64,000 nt of DNA from Blepharisma stoltei (taxonomy: Eukaryota; Ciliophora; Heterotrichea; Heterotrichida; Blepharismidae), in contig CAJZBQ010000024.1 in assembly GCA_914767885.1 (NCBI GenBank), positions 310,001 through 374,000 on the forward strand, given 5' to 3'. The notes under the pieces are model-generated. The model did not search any database, was not told the DNA's origin, and was given only the letters and a program-made list of their open reading frames with translations. The translations under genes were made by a program, and so were the position numbers. How positions within the stretch are numbered: the first letter of the stretch is position 1; every line of letters starts with the position of its first letter. Shown one piece after another: positions 20,935-31,711 of this stretch.

Positions 20935-21530
20935 TTACATTATTAAGCAGCCTGCACAAATATTCGCTGATCTTCCTGGCTCAATCTTTTTATTGGAATT
21001 AGGAAGATTCATTGAGTAATGATTATTTTGCTCACTTGTAAAAGATCTTGGCGCTCCTCTTATTGAGGAACTAAGGCTTCCACTATTGACAGACCTAGTT
21101 TTCTTTGTTTGAAGAGTCGGTATAAGAGCGTTGATATCATCCACAGCTACTGAAACAGTTTTTGCTCCTAAGTAGACTAGCAAAAGTCCTAATAAACTGC
21201 CAAATTTTCCATGAGTAATTGTTGGCTTATGGATAACAAATAGAACCCCTTTATCAATAAGAAATTTTGATATTTGAGATTGGTTTTGCAATTGGCCATT
21301 TTCATTAATGATTTCAAATAGGGTTTCATCCATACTGATAATTTGTTGATACCAGCTATCTCGTCTAGAAAAATCAAACTTAGTTAGAACCACAGAGCTG
21401 TTAAAAGGCAAATAAGGATATATCCCTATTCAATTTAGTATTAATATTAGCAATTTATATTAATAAATAGTATAAATTAATTGAAATGGCTTATAGACTT
21501 CGTAATAAAAGATGGGCACCCTTCAGCCAT
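20935..21530 (-). CDS. Uncharacterised protein with C-terminal CaaX box
   Basis: Removing a 59-bp IES (21419-21479) gives exactly 179 codons: MAEGCPSFITKSISHFN joined to YPYLPFNSSVVLTKFDF. A central hydrophobic segment, GKFGSLLGLLLVYLGAKTV, could be a buried strand-helix or a membrane segment. The tail is Ser/Asn-rich and ends ICAGCLIM; CLIM is a CaaX motif, with Cys four residues upstream that could also be palmitoylated. So the protein is probably membrane-anchored. I recognise no family. Confidence 0.6.
21419..21479 (-). mobile_element. Short IES (59 bp) in the CaaX-protein gene
   Basis: Contains in-frame TAA codons. TA 21478-21479 joined to TA 21419-21420 restores an open frame from the only nearby ATG. 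Borders inferred from frame only. Confidence 0.5.
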
Positions 21531-21612
21531 TTCTAACTCCTAGGCAAATAATTTTTAATTAATTTTCTTAAAATATAAATAGTAATCCATATTGAAAAAA
21601 AAATTATTTATA

Positions 21613-21939
21613 TTAGGCAAGAATTAAGTGATTTTCTTTCCAAGTCTTAATTCCGCCTAATAAAACTCGAACATCTTCAAATCCTGAAGCTCGAAAGCCT
21701 CAATATGCTTTGGAAGCATATTGATGATCACCCAGGTCATAACAAATTAAAGTTTTGTCATCATCTATTTCGATTGATCTCGCTTGCTTTATGAATTGCT
21801 CGCCATCCTCTTCAAGGCTATATAATACTGAGTTTGGGATGTGCTCGCTTGGAAGTTTCAAGCCAGGAACGCAATATATAAGCATATATGTATCTGGGCA
21901 TTTGTATTTGTATTCTTCGAGATCAATAAAGGGGTTCAT
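21613..21939 (-). CDS. Single-domain rhodanese-like protein
   Basis: 108 residues: MNPFIDLEEYKYK, then HIPNSVLYSLEEDG (the rhodanese HIPGA-like block) and DKTLICYDLGDHQYASKAYW, then GFRASGFEDVRVLLGGIKTW. The Trp after KAY is TGA. The order fits the N-terminal domain of thiosulfate/mercaptopyruvate sulfurtransferases (YDxGDNQYAxRAYW). The Cys sits at ICYD rather than in a CxxGxR loop, so classical sulfur transfer is doubtful; it may be a non-catalytic or phosphatase-like rhodanese. Confidence 0.75.
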
Positions 21940-22064
21940 CTTTTAAAGTATAATTAAAGAAAATTGTGAAATTTTCAGTTATTAATAGATTTAATTATAA
22001 ATTATTTTTTTCGTAGTTTCCAATTTTGTTCTCTTTTTAGCTAGAGTTGTTAAAGAAATATAAG

Positions 22065-22225
22065 GCCGTCGAAGCCGGAACATCGCGCAGGAGGCGCACG
22101 TTGGAGATCAAAGCTAGCTGTCCCAGCAACTAGTGGGCCCCGAGCGACGAGAGCGTGGTGGTAGTCCTGGAAGAGCAACCCCGTAGGAGACGTTAAACGT
22201 GATGGTTAATAAGTTAAGTTAAGTT
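22065..22225 (+). mobile_element. 5'-truncated retroposon with TTAAG tail
   Basis: About 160 bp, GC-rich, lacking the ATAAAATGG head, so truncated at its 5' end. It ends GACGTTAAACGTGATGG then (TTAAG)n. Flanks AAGAAATATAAG at 22053-22064 and 22226-22237, a perfect 12-bp target duplication. Its 3' end matches that of the retroposon ending at 35123. Confidence 0.85.
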
Positions 22226-22266
22226 AAGAAATATAAGATGGAGGCGAGCTGGCTATGCTAAAGTCT

Positions 22267-22575
22267 TACTCACCCGTGAGCGAATAAAAAATTTTGTTTG
22301 CTCTGGGAGGGGGATTATTTTTATTTTTTGAATTTTTATATGAATTTAATTCGAAATAGCTTTGAAGCATATTGCAATTTAGTTATAAAATTTATGCTTT
22401 AAAGTGCAATTTGTTTAAAAGTGAACAGAATTAGTTAGAGATTTCATTATAGTAATTATCAATTATATATCAAAATATTTTTAATCAAAAACTTTTGTTC
22501 ACTCATAGAGGGTGGGTTTTTACTCAAAAAATAGGGATGTTCCAATGTTTTGATTACTTAGGTAGGGAGGAGTTA
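22267..22575. mobile_element. MITE/IES, GTGAGCGAACAAAA family, diverged
   Basis: Left TACTCACCCGTGAGCGAATAAAA, hairpin partner TTTGCTCTGGGAGGG; right end TTGATTACTTAGGTAGGGAGGAGTTA. The core matches the other copies (ACAGAATTAGTTAGAGATTTC). It sits 30 bp from the truncated retroposon. Confidence 0.75.
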
Positions 22576-22724
22576 GCAAAAAGACTCTGATAGTCACTTT
22601 TAGCATGTGATAATTTTCTAATATATGATACATTTATTATTCAAAATGCTACCAAAAAATTTGCCTCCGCCATTCATCTATAGCTCTTGAGAGGTTCCTT
22701 GCACGACTCTATTTCATAATGAAT

Positions 22725-22845
22725 AATTTTTTTTGGCCCAATTTTGGACTATTTTTTTTGGCCTAATTTTTTGGCCTATTTTTTTTTTGCATATTGTTTT
22801 TCACCTGTATTTTTTTAGCATATTTTTTTGGCCTTTTTTTTAATG
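22725..22845. repeat. Low-complexity T-rich repeat of TTTTTTGGCC units
   Basis: About six imperfect units of poly-T followed by GGCC(T/C) or GCAT, upstream of enolase. No coding potential. It is strand-asymmetric (T on the plus strand). Confidence 0.7.
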
Positions 22846-23040
22846 CTAAAAATTCTATAATATAAGACTAAAATTTATTGAAAATCACCTCGAAATAGTC
22901 AATATGGAATTATTTCCAAAGCAATGGAAAAAAAATTTAAGGAAAAAATAGGACCACAAAAAAGTCATTAAGAAATAGTCGTTGTGTAAAGACGCGCTCT
23001 TCAGAAATGGTGTATCCTTGAAAAGGTACATTTTATAAAT

Positions 23041-24408
23041 ATGTTTAGAGCGCTCACGTCAAGACGTCTTTTTAGCACAATCCGTGATCTCAGAGCCCGT
23101 GAAATCCTTGACTCTCGTGGAAATCCCACCATAGAAGTAGAATTATTTACAGAAACAAGCATGTTCAGATCTTCAGTCCCAAGTGGAGCATCCACAGGAG
23201 TATACGAAGCAGTAGAGCTCCGTGATAAAGATTTTTCAAGATATCTTGGCAAAGGAGTACTAAAAGCTGTTGATAACGTGAAATCTATTATAAAACCAGC
23301 AATTTTAGGCAGAAATGTCACAGATCAGCAAAATATTGATAAGTTCATGGTCGAAACTTTAGATGGGACCTCCAATGAATGGGGCTGGATCAAAAATAAG
23401 CTTGGGGCAAATGCTATTTTAGGTGTTTCTCTCTGCTTAGCAAGAGCAGGTGCTGCAGATGCCGGATTGCCTTTATATGCATATATCGCCCATCTTGCAG
23501 GCAAGCCAATTGATAAATTTATTCTCCCAGTCCCATCCCTTAATGTCATCAACGGTGGTTCTCACGCTGGAAATAATCTCTCAATGCAAGAATTCATGAT
23601 TCTTCCAACTGGAGCCCCTAGTTTCCGAGAAGCTCTTAGAATCGGTGCAGAAGTTTACCATTCCCTCAAAAAAGTAATTAAAAAGAAATACGGCCTTGAT
23701 GCCACTAATGTAGGAGATGAAGGTGGATTTGCCCCAAACATCCAAGAAAACGTTGAAGCTTTCATTCTTCTATTAGAAGCCATCGAAAGCTCAGGCCACG
23801 CAGGAAAAGTCAATCTCGGAATGGATGTGGCTGCTTCTGAATTTTTTGTAGCTGATCAGCTTAAATATGATTTAGATTTCAAAAACCCTAAAAATGATGG
23901 AAGATATGTCATAAAAGGCTTTGATCTTGCTGATATGTATCTTAAATTTGCTGAAAGATTCCCATTAGTCTCAATTGAAGACCCATTCCATGAAGACGAT
24001 TGGAGCAATACTAAGCTTCTGACTGATAAAATTGGAGAAAAAGTCCAAATTGTAGGGGACGATTTATTGACAACCAATCCTGTCAGAGTAAGAAAAGCAA
24101 TTCAGGAAAAAACATGCAACGCTTTACTATTAAAATTAAACCAAATAGGAACCTTAACTGAATCAATTGAAGCTTGCACGCTAGCTCAACAAGCAGGATG
24201 GGGAGTTATGGTAAGCCACAGAAGTGGAGAGACTGATGACTACTTTATTGCTGACCTGTGTGTAGGGCTTGGGACTGGACAAATCAAGACTGGCGCTCCT
24301 TGTAGATCAGAAAGACTTGCTAAGTACAACGAATTGCTGAGAATAGAAGAAGAGCTAGGGGACAGAAGCAAGTATGCTGGCGATAACTTTAGGAACCCTC
24401 AGCTTTAA
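23041..24408 (+). CDS. Enolase with mitochondrial-like leader
   Basis: 455 residues, uninterrupted. Starts [14 protein letters not shown], a short Arg/Ser-rich amphipathic leader with no acidic residues, then the normal enolase start [55 protein letters not shown], the metal ligands near [22 protein letters not shown] and VGDDLLTTN, the [17 protein letters not shown] lysine strand and [12 protein letters not shown] are all present. It converts 2-phosphoglycerate to PEP. The leader suggests import into mitochondria. Codons use no TGA except none needed. It is convergent with the H-protein gene (52 bp between stops). Confidence 0.96.
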   Translation: MFRALTSRRLFSTIRDLRAREILDSRGNPTIEVELFTETSMFRSSVPSGASTGVYEAVELRDKDFSRYLGKGVLKAVDNVKSIIKPAILGRNVTDQQNIDKFMVETLDGTSNEWGWIKNKLGANAILGVSLCLARAGAADAGLPLYAYIAHLAGKPIDKFILPVPSLNVINGGSHAGNNLSMQEFMILPTGAPSFREALRIGAEVYHSLKKVIKKKYGLDATNVGDEGGFAPNIQENVEAFILLLEAIESSGHAGKVNLGMDVAASEFFVADQLKYDLDFKNPKNDGRYVIKGFDLADMYLKFAERFPLVSIEDPFHEDDWSNTKLLTDKIGEKVQIVGDDLLTTNPVRVRKAIQEKTCNALLLKLNQIGTLTESIEACTLAQQAGWGVMVSHRSGETDDYFIADLCVGLGTGQIKTGAPCRSERLAKYNELLRIEEELGDRSKYAGDNFRNPQL

Positions 24409-24460
24409 TTTAATAATATAGGAGAACTGGAGACATTTTAAATAGTGATTTATCTATAGA

Positions 24461-24889
24461 TTAATGCTGCTCTTCCTCCAAAAGTTTGTCGTATTGGACT
24501 CTGTCTAGTAATTTGTCTAATTCTCCAGGCTGATCGAGTCTAATTTTTGCAATCCACCCATCAGATTCTGCCTGCTGGTTAACGAGCTCAGGCGTTTTAG
24601 CTAAGCCGGAATTCACTTCAACAACCTTTCCAGATATAGGAGAATATACATCAGCGACTGTTTTGACACTCTCAACGACTCCAATAATATCGCCTTGCTT
24701 GAAATGGGCACCAATTGTAGGGAGATCTAAATGGACAACGTCTCCAAGCTGAGACTGGGCGTGATCAGTGATTCCCACTGTGCCTATTCTGTCGGTTTTG
24801 TTGTAGGCAACCCATTCGTGGTCTTTTGTGAAATAAGTGGAGAATCTTCGAATTGGGAAGGATGAAAGCTTTAGTCTTGACAGCCACAT
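24461..24889 (-). CDS. gcvH: Glycine cleavage system H protein (mitochondrial)
   Basis: 142 residues. An Arg/Ser-rich leader, MWLSRLKLSSFPIRRFST, is a mitochondrial presequence. The mature part starts YFTKDHEWVAYN. The lipoylated Lys is in VESVKTVADVYSPISGKVVE. The protein carries the aminomethyl group between P and T proteins in the matrix. Full-length, no intron or IES. The start is the first ATG, 10 bp inside an AT-rich gap. Confidence 0.95.
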   Translation of the reverse strand: MWLSRLKLSSFPIRRFSTYFTKDHEWVAYNKTDRIGTVGITDHAQSQLGDVVHLDLPTIGAHFKQGDIIGVVESVKTVADVYSPISGKVVEVNSGLAKTPELVNQQAESDGWIAKIRLDQPGELDKLLDRVQYDKLLEEEQH

Positions 24890-25370
24890 TTAATAAAGTT
24901 AATATACGAGAGGCTTAAATTAAAGGAAAGCTAAAATTTAATGAAATTTAGGGCTAAGACAATCAAAAATGATATTTTATTAATTGAAAGATTGCTTAAA
25001 TTATGGAATAAATGCAGACTTTCATATATATAAGCAGCATGTCATCAAGAATTAAATTTTGAAAATATTTTAAAATGAGCTCTTTTTCCAGTTAGCTATT
25101 ATAATAATCAAAACAATTGATGATCTACTATAAGAATGCTATAATATTTGCATTTGTAAAACCAATAATTTGGAATATAAAAATGGCATTTCCTATAGAC
25201 ATATTAATTATAATTTAATATTAATAATCTGATGTGAATTTATAAATTCTATTATAAAGTTGAACTATTTCCAATCATTTTCTGAGTACAAATAAATAAA
25301 AACCTATTACAGTTCCTCTTTGGTATGGTGGTATAGCTGATACAGTAAAAAATAATTAAAAAAAATAGCT
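24890..25370. other. Intergenic, AT-rich, nothing recognised
   Basis: About 480 bp upstream of the H-protein gene. No frame above about 30 codons and no RNA gene. Confidence 0.5.
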
Positions 25371-25719
25371 TACTCACCCCCCTCCGTGAGTGAACAAAAC
25401 CATTGGAAAAATCGATATTTTTTGCCCAAAAAACCCACCCTCCGTGAGTGAATCAAAATTTTTTATGAAAAAAAAAATTGATATATAAGTGATAATTAGT
25501 ATAATGAAATCTCGAGCTAATTCTGTTTAATTTTTAACAAATTGCGTTTTAAAACATAAATTTTATAATTAAATTAATATTTGCTTCCCAATTTTTTACA
25601 GGTTAGGATTTTTTTTAAAATTTCGAAAAAAAATATTTTTCTATAAAATTTATTTTAAAAATTAAACCCCCTCCGTGAGCGAACAAAATTTTTTTGTTCA
25701 CTCACGGAGGGGGGAGCTA
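25371..25719. mobile_element. MITE/IES, GTGAGCGAACAAAA family, reverse orientation
   Basis: Left TACTCACCCCCCTCCGTGAG, right TTCACTCACGGAGGGGGGAGCTA. Full-length core. Intergenic. Confidence 0.87.
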
Positions 25720-25894
25720 GGTAAATAGCTTTCATAAATGATTTTATAATAATATATATGCAAAATTAAATTTGAATAATAATTCCTGAAAATCAATGCC
25801 TATTTTTAAATTGTAATAGCAATAATTGCGCACAACTATGTTTAAATATAATTTAATTTAGCATATAAACAATCAAATGTAATTTTTATTCAGG

Positions 25895-26185
25895 ATGAAC
25901 ACATCACTGATTTTCTCTCCTAAACCTAAACGAGCATCAATAGGGCCTATAAGGAGCCCTATTCTTCTCTCATATAAGATGCATGAAAAGCCAGCTCAAA
26001 ATGAAAATATTGTAAACGAGCTGAATTTTATACTCACAAATTCAGAAAATTCTGGAATTCGTGTTCATGAAAAAACACCAGTTCATGTATTGAAGACTTC
26101 ACAAAGACCGTTCTCTCGTCATATATGCAATCCAATTGCAAGTGATGACCTTTTCCAAGAGTTGAACTCATGCGGCAATCCATAA
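25895..26185 (+). CDS. Uncharacterised small basic protein
   Basis: 96 residues, MNTSLIFSPKPKRASIGPIR to FQELNSCGNP. The first 30 residues are Pro/Arg/Ser-rich with repeated S-P sites (SPKPKR, RSPILL), such as kinases phosphorylate. No signal peptide, membrane segment or known domain. The ATG follows an AT-rich leader after the MITE. Confidence 0.5.
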   Translation: MNTSLIFSPKPKRASIGPIRSPILLSYKMHEKPAQNENIVNELNFILTNSENSGIRVHEKTPVHVLKTSQRPFSRHICNPIASDDLFQELNSCGNP

Positions 26186-26278
26186 GTTCAATGTGTTTAA
26201 TATTTATTAATTAATTTAAAGCAGATTTGAGTAGATGGATAGATATCAGTCTAGTAATTTATTATATCTTTAATTTAT

Positions 26279-26838
26279 ATATACATAAAATGGTCATTAT
26301 GTATATCCAGACATCGTTTTTGGAGCAGAGAGCTGCCAATGGTTGGAATAGCCTTGAAGTGAGAGGCCTAGTATTTTTCCCGCTGATTAGTGGCCTGACT
26401 TTAACGACAGTTTTTGCATCTTTTAGCTAGTAGCGTCCAGACCTAGAATGAATTCGCGATAGAGGTGGACTTATCTGCTCAGGCTGCTTCGTGGCCTGTC
26501 CCGAACTAACGCAATTATGCTAAGCTTTCTTACGGAGTTGATTCGGGAAAAGGAGAAGACAGTCTAGACAAGATTTCAATGGCGAGTCTCTTAGTCTAAA
26601 AGGATCCCATGACAGGGGCGATATGGCCAGAGCCAATAGGATTGGCTAATGATATTTCAAAATTAGAATCTGTTTTGCCCGGCAAACCCGTTACCTGATT
26701 CAAAGGGTGGGCACTACTGAGAAATCGGGAGTTTCGCCCGGGCTCTGGGGACTTTCGACAGCCACCCTCGACGTCCACTATGGAACGCATGGTAGTTACT
26801 ACTGGAAGTGGGCACTTAAAATCGCTATCCTAATCTAG
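26279..26838 (+). mobile_element. GC-rich retroposon, intergenic, 12-bp target duplication
   Basis: Plus orientation; head ATACATAAAATGGTCATT. Flanks TCTTTAATTTAT at 26267-26278 and 26839-26850, identical. About 560 bp. The inside has no long frame. It lies between an unknown gene and the sorting receptor. Confidence 0.82.
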
Positions 26839-26957
26839 TCTTTAATTTATCTTTATTATCCCTAAATTTTAACTATACTGATATCTTTTCCAAAAATCTA
26901 ATTATTTTGGTTTTTTTAACGAGAGAATAAAAAGGTTTTTATAATTTTTATTATCGA

Positions 26958-28364
26958 TTAGTTATATGATACTCTCACTGCTTGTCTTTCTCCAAGTTGC
27001 ACACTAGACGAGTCAGCCAAAGCAAAATATTGTGTAACTGCAGTGTTTACTTGTCGTCTCATTTCACCTTTCATTTCTCTCCTTATCCACATTCTATAGA
27101 AAACTAAAATAGCTCCAACCAGCACCACACATAAGAGTAGAATCAAAATAATTGACCAAGCCCCAATCCCTTCATTTTCTGGCTCCGTCACAGTTGGCTC
27201 TTCTTTGCAAAATGATGGGTCTTGTCCATAACTATACCCAGCGCACAGTCCTCTTCTAACTGGATCAACTTCCCAATCTCCTCTATAAGTTTGATTATTG
27301 ATAACTAGAGCTGGATAATAAGAAACTGCAATGTTACCCCAGAAGTCTTTTGCATCTTTCAGCAGCTGGTTATCATCAATTAAATGGTTTTTTCCACTGA
27401 AACTTTCTTCTATGCACTGATTCACTTTTTTAACATTCACATTTGCTTTTGTCATTGCGGAGTTTACACAGGTTTCTACTATTCCTCCACTGCAGAATTC
27501 GTGGAAATGTTTTATATAGTTGAACCATAAGGCATAGTTATCTTTTGAGTCTGTTTGCCTGTATATGCAAATTTCTCTAAGGTTTTCATATACATAGTCT
27601 CTTCCTGAGCTAGTTTCTGTAGGAGGATCTATACAGTACCTGCCTCCGCTTAAGCAGTTAGCTTCTTCCTGCTTAAAATTATTGGAACTGCAAGGAATGC
27701 AAGTCTTCGTCACATAATGAGGCTGAAAAGCGGCTTCTGTTTTTGCGATTTCGCTGCCGAGAGAAGCAAAATCTTTTAGGAAGTCATAGAAAACTGCATT
27801 TTCTGAGGACATATAAAGACCATAACTTATTTTGTTTCCATTGTGTGGCATCGTAAATGTAAGTGATATAGCAACATGCCGAGCGTATACGTTGTTATTG
27901 ATATACTTTAAGAGGAGCTCTCCATCAGATTTTGAAATCAAAAAAGTTGGTATAAAAATATTGCCAGCAGATCCATTGTCGATCATAATAATACTTTCAG
28001 GGTTCTCGTCTTTGTTGTCGATTACAATAAGAGCTCTTGCTCCAATATCTTGAGCATGCCTTGCTTTCATTACAAAAGGACAGGATCCGCGCCTTACAAG
28101 AAGAATCGGGGTATTTATTTGATCAGGATCATCTGTCCAGTCAAACATCTGCATAGCTTGGCATGCGTCAGATTGGGAATCACGGTAAAAAACTCTTCCA
28201 ATAATGACGGATCCGTATGGAGGATTTCCAAAGTTTGCCAATGAGTTTCTGATCTCTCCATGCTGGTATCGGCTTTGCATTTCCTGTCTGAGGGCATCAG
28301 GAGAATAAACATACATTTTTCCAACAACTAGACCAAGAAGGCACACAATGAGAAATTTGGACAT
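26958..28364 (-). CDS. Vacuolar sorting receptor (VSR/BP-80-like)
   Basis: Starts MSKFLIVCLLGLVVGK, a signal peptide (an upstream in-frame ATG at 28406 is less likely because it puts residues ahead of it). A protease-associated (PA) domain covers about 40-170: NFGNPPYGSVIIGRVFY, ILLVRRGSCPFVMKARHAQ, GARALIVID and IFIPTFLISKSDGELL. The central Cys-rich thioredoxin-like region has HYVTKTCIPC, GGRYCIDPP and PALVINNQTYRGDWE, all as in plant VSRs. A membrane helix IILILLLCVVLVGAILVFY is followed by a short cytosolic tail. The plant EGF repeat is missing. It should carry soluble hydrolases from Golgi to lysosome or food vacuole. About 468 residues. Confidence 0.92.
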   Translation of the reverse strand: MSKFLIVCLLGLVVGKMYVYSPDALRQEMQSRYQHGEIRNSLANFGNPPYGSVIIGRVFYRDSQSDACQAMQMFDWTDDPDQINTPILLVRRGSCPFVMKARHAQDIGARALIVIDNKDENPESIIMIDNGSAGNIFIPTFLISKSDGELLLKYINNNVYARHVAISLTFTMPHNGNKISYGLYMSSENAVFYDFLKDFASLGSEIAKTEAAFQPHYVTKTCIPCSSNNFKQEEANCLSGGRYCIDPPTETSSGRDYVYENLREICIYRQTDSKDNYALWFNYIKHFHEFCSGGIVETCVNSAMTKANVNVKKVNQCIEESFSGKNHLIDDNQLLKDAKDFWGNIAVSYYPALVINNQTYRGDWEVDPVRRGLCAGYSYGQDPSFCKEEPTVTEPENEGIGAWSIILILLLCVVLVGAILVFYRMWIRREMKGEMRRQVNTAVTQYFALADSSSVQLGERQAVRVSYN

Positions 28365-28507
28365 GAAATTATAATATAAAAGGATAATGAGTTTATAGGG
28401 ATGCAAAATTTACGTTTAAAAACTAGTCTTTATTTTAATTGAAAAAGCCAAGATACTTCAGTGCTTATTTAAAGGTTTTAAAATATGCATTGATGTGATA
28501 ACTTAAA

Positions 28508-28681
28508 ATGCAAGGAAAAAATAAAGGTCGAGAATATTACAAAAATCTTAAATTTAACCATTTTTGTATAAACTATGCTTTGCTAAAAAGAACAAGGCAA
28601 GACAATTCAAGAATTATGATTTTAGTTTATTTTCCAGAGATGGAATACAAAAGATCATTAGATAACTTTAGATTAATTTAA
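28508..28681 (+). CDS. Possible small protein (57 residues)
   Basis: MQGKNKGREYYKNLKF to LDNFRLI in an AT-rich gap between divergent-facing genes. Basic at the start, hydrophobic in the middle (RIMILVYFPEMEY). No family known. Could be chance. Confidence 0.25.
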   Translation: MQGKNKGREYYKNLKFNHFCINYALLKRTRQDNSRIMILVYFPEMEYKRSLDNFRLI

Positions 28682-28716
28682 GAAAATAATTATAACTTAA
28701 GAGTTTTTAATTAAAT

Positions 28717-30999
28717 CTATTCCAACTTCAAAAACTTGTCGACCTCAACTTTTTCTCTGTTTGCAGACGGTTCAAAGTTCAGCTGCCTAATTTCGCGTTC
28801 TTTATCAACATCAGAATATTTCCCATATAATTTTTCATTCATAACTCTATTGCTCCATATAACTCCTTTTTTAACTACCTCAGGCACATCTGGAATGTAG
28901 GCCGAAATCAAGAACTTTAAAGCAAATAGTGAATGCTCCACCACAATAAAAGCAATTCATTGGTCTGCTGCACTATGAAAATCAAATACATCGGTTGTGA
29001 AAATAATAAGCGCAATATTAGTCGCACATCCGATATAAGATAAAATTTGAATAATTGGCATCCAAACACCAATAGAGTTATCTTGAGCTGGAAAAACTCT
29101 TTGAGTGACCTTGCACAATTTTCATGCATCAACTCTAAATTCCAGCACACAAAGTATAATGGCTAACAATGGACTAAATGGAAAAGCCACAGCGAAAAGT
29201 GCAACATATCCATACCCTATAATCATTTCCATATAGTCTTCTAAAGGAGTTTCATATGTAGACAGATTAGCTTCTTTTTCAAAAATAGTCAAATTTAATA
29301 AATCGCCTCTTTCTTCAGCTGCTTTTTGAGTTCTATAAGTTTTATATTTATTTTTCAAAAAGGGGATGCCAAGTTCCATAAGGTTTAGCAGCAAATTAAT
29401 TACATAAATCATTCCTAACTGAAGCTCAAGCTCATTCATACAGTCGTTATCATCACATCCTTCTACCCTTCCTTTTACAAATCCCATATAAAACAATGAT
29501 GCATATGAGTTCACAAATTGGAAGGAAAATAGTTTTATTGTCAAAGCATTTTGGAACTCTGAAGCAGTTTCGTAATTTTCCCACTCTGTTAAGGATCTTG
29601 CGACATATCTGTAAATGAAGTTCAAAATTTTAATCTGAAAAGCGTTAAAAGCACCAGCAAGCCTAGGTCCCCAAGACCCTTTCTTCTGAGAAGCTCTATA
29701 AATGAAAATTGCAACCAAAGTAGCTATCACAATTCCAACGAAAAAAAGCATCGTCACAAATCCAAGCATATTTTTAAATATACCATTCTTGGATTTATCA
29801 ACCACTTTTTTCATTTTTCCTGAAACAATGTCTTTTTTGTATTTCCCTTTATACTCAGGTCTTTGCTCTTCTTTAGTTTCAAACTCACTGAGTCCCCATT
29901 TCCATGCAAAAATATTCTGTTTTCTTACCCAGATTTGATCTAGAAATGTGCTGCCTAAGCTTAAAATGATAGCAAATAGAAAATAGCTGACTTCTCCAGC
30001 TGTCATTGTACTAGAGGAGGTATCATTAGGGTCATCTGCATATATAATGATCCCAAAAATAATCCCAAAAAATGCAGGAATTACAAGCCATTGTGTATAC
30101 ATTTCAAGCCACGCAAAATACATAGCGATTTTTTCCCCAAAGTAATTTCTAATTTTTTCAATATCTTGAGGCTTTCAGAAACCTCTTAATGTAATCCAAG
30201 TCTTATCAAACTCATCAAGAACTTTATAATTATGCTGTGGAAATTGTCCATATAAAATAGAATGATTTGCAAGCTCTCCCAGCTCGATTACGCTGACAAT
30301 CATGCTATGGACGAGCCTAACTTTATCTACATATTTAAATAGATGCCCGCTTTCAGATTCCCTTTCATAAGTATCATATCTTTGGTATAAATCTTCAGGG
30401 TTCGCTTTCATCATCGCAAAGACACTTTTATGTGGCATCTGCTTTTCAAAAGCTCCATATGGCAATACAGCTTGAAAATCCAAAGGATGTTCTTGGTCTT
30501 TGAAGAAGTCCTTGTCAGCTTTAAACTGCAGCTTATAATCAATTAAATCAGCTTGGACTTTTAAGTTATTCTCACTACTGCGAAGCTTAATAAAAATCTG
30601 GTCTCCTAATTGAGAGTAATGAAGGTTGATTTCAAGCTGCAATTTATCTTGGAGAAGCTTTATAATTGTCCTCACTACAACTTGGGCAACCACCTTGAAT
30701 TTTACCTTGGTTTGGCCTTCAAGTTTGCGATCAAGCAGACGCTGGCCTTCTTTGTAGAATGGGTCTTCTTCGTCTGATTTGAAGTAAAAACGAAATCGGA
30801 GTTTGGCATCTTCAACGCGAAGATCATTAAGAAAGGCATGACAAATATAGTTCTTTTCGGGGACATCGAAAGGATTATTAATGGCAAGAATATAATCGTA
30901 AATTTCAGAGTTTTCTATTTCGTGCGATTCTTTTATGGGATATTCAACTTCAGCTGAGTGACTTAAAAGCGATTCTTTGGATAAGAAATTGGTCGCCAT
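28717..30999 (-). CDS. Anoctamin / TMEM16 channel or scramblase
   Basis: 760 residues with two TGA-coded Trp (RGFWKPQDIEK, RVDAWKLCK). The N-terminal cytosolic part (1-270) is followed by IRNYFGEKIAMYFAWLEMYT, the conserved TMEM16 entry to TM1. Then TEWENYETASEFQNALTIKL, FSFQFVNSYASLFYMGF, and ETPLEDYMEMIIGYGYVALF with AFPFSPLLAIILCVLEFRVD, which carry the Glu/Asp calcium-binding positions of TM7-8. About ten membrane segments are visible. Members are calcium-activated chloride channels or lipid scramblases; which it is cannot be told. No intron or IES. Confidence 0.93.
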
Positions 31000-31323
31000 T
31001 TATGACTATGGAAATCTGGCAGAGTTTGGTTAGAGCGTAACGTGTGATATCGCTTAATTATTGAAGCTTTTTGAAATGATTTCTATAAGAGTTTCAGCTG
31101 TTATGAATTAATGTGAAGGATGAAATAAGAAGAAGGAAGTAGCTTGATTTTTAATTCTCAAAATTAAACAATATTTATATACTAATTTTTTTGAAAATAA
31201 AGAAGATTATTTAAAATAAAGAAGATTTCGCTATTTAACACTATTAATATCAATCAAAAAAGAGCAAATTAATTGAAAAAATGAAATGACTAGACTTTGG
31301 CTAATATATAATTAATTTTGAAA

Positions 31324-31711
31324 CTTAAAACTTAAACGATTAAACTGCCCATAAGCGGACGACGAGCCCACTAGGCTTTGCCTCATTTTGGCTCCAAAAT
31401 ACCAAACTCCATCGCCCTGTGAGAAAAGAAAGGTCGCCATTTTGAATTTTCGATCTAAAACACCTGTCAAAGGATCAGCTTCCTAGGGCAGAGACACCTG
31501 TAGAGTGCCCAGGTAACCTCCACAAGGAAAGACCATGTTGTAGGCAAAATCTGTCTAGCCCATTTGAAATAAAACTTCCCTCTTCGGCAAGGCATCTCAA
31601 TGTTGAATGCCGACTTCAAAAGGAACAGAGCCCCTGTTTTCAACTGTCCTACCTGTTCTATAGAGAGTGTGCCTTGAAGACCAATTTCCGTCAACGCCAT
31701 CATTTTATTTC
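31324..31711 (-). mobile_element. GC-rich retroposon, intergenic
   Basis: Minus orientation; head AAGAAATAAAATGATGGCG near 31711. Flanks TTAATTTTGAAA (31312-31323) and TTAATTCTGAAA (31712-31723). About 390 bp. The head block is shared with the copy in the P5 ATPase. The rest of 31000-32071 is AT-rich with nothing seen. Confidence 0.8.

Noticed and set aside
28737-30999. Two separate membrane genes split by TGA
   Set aside because: Reading TGA as Trp joins them into one anoctamin at normally spaced family motifs.
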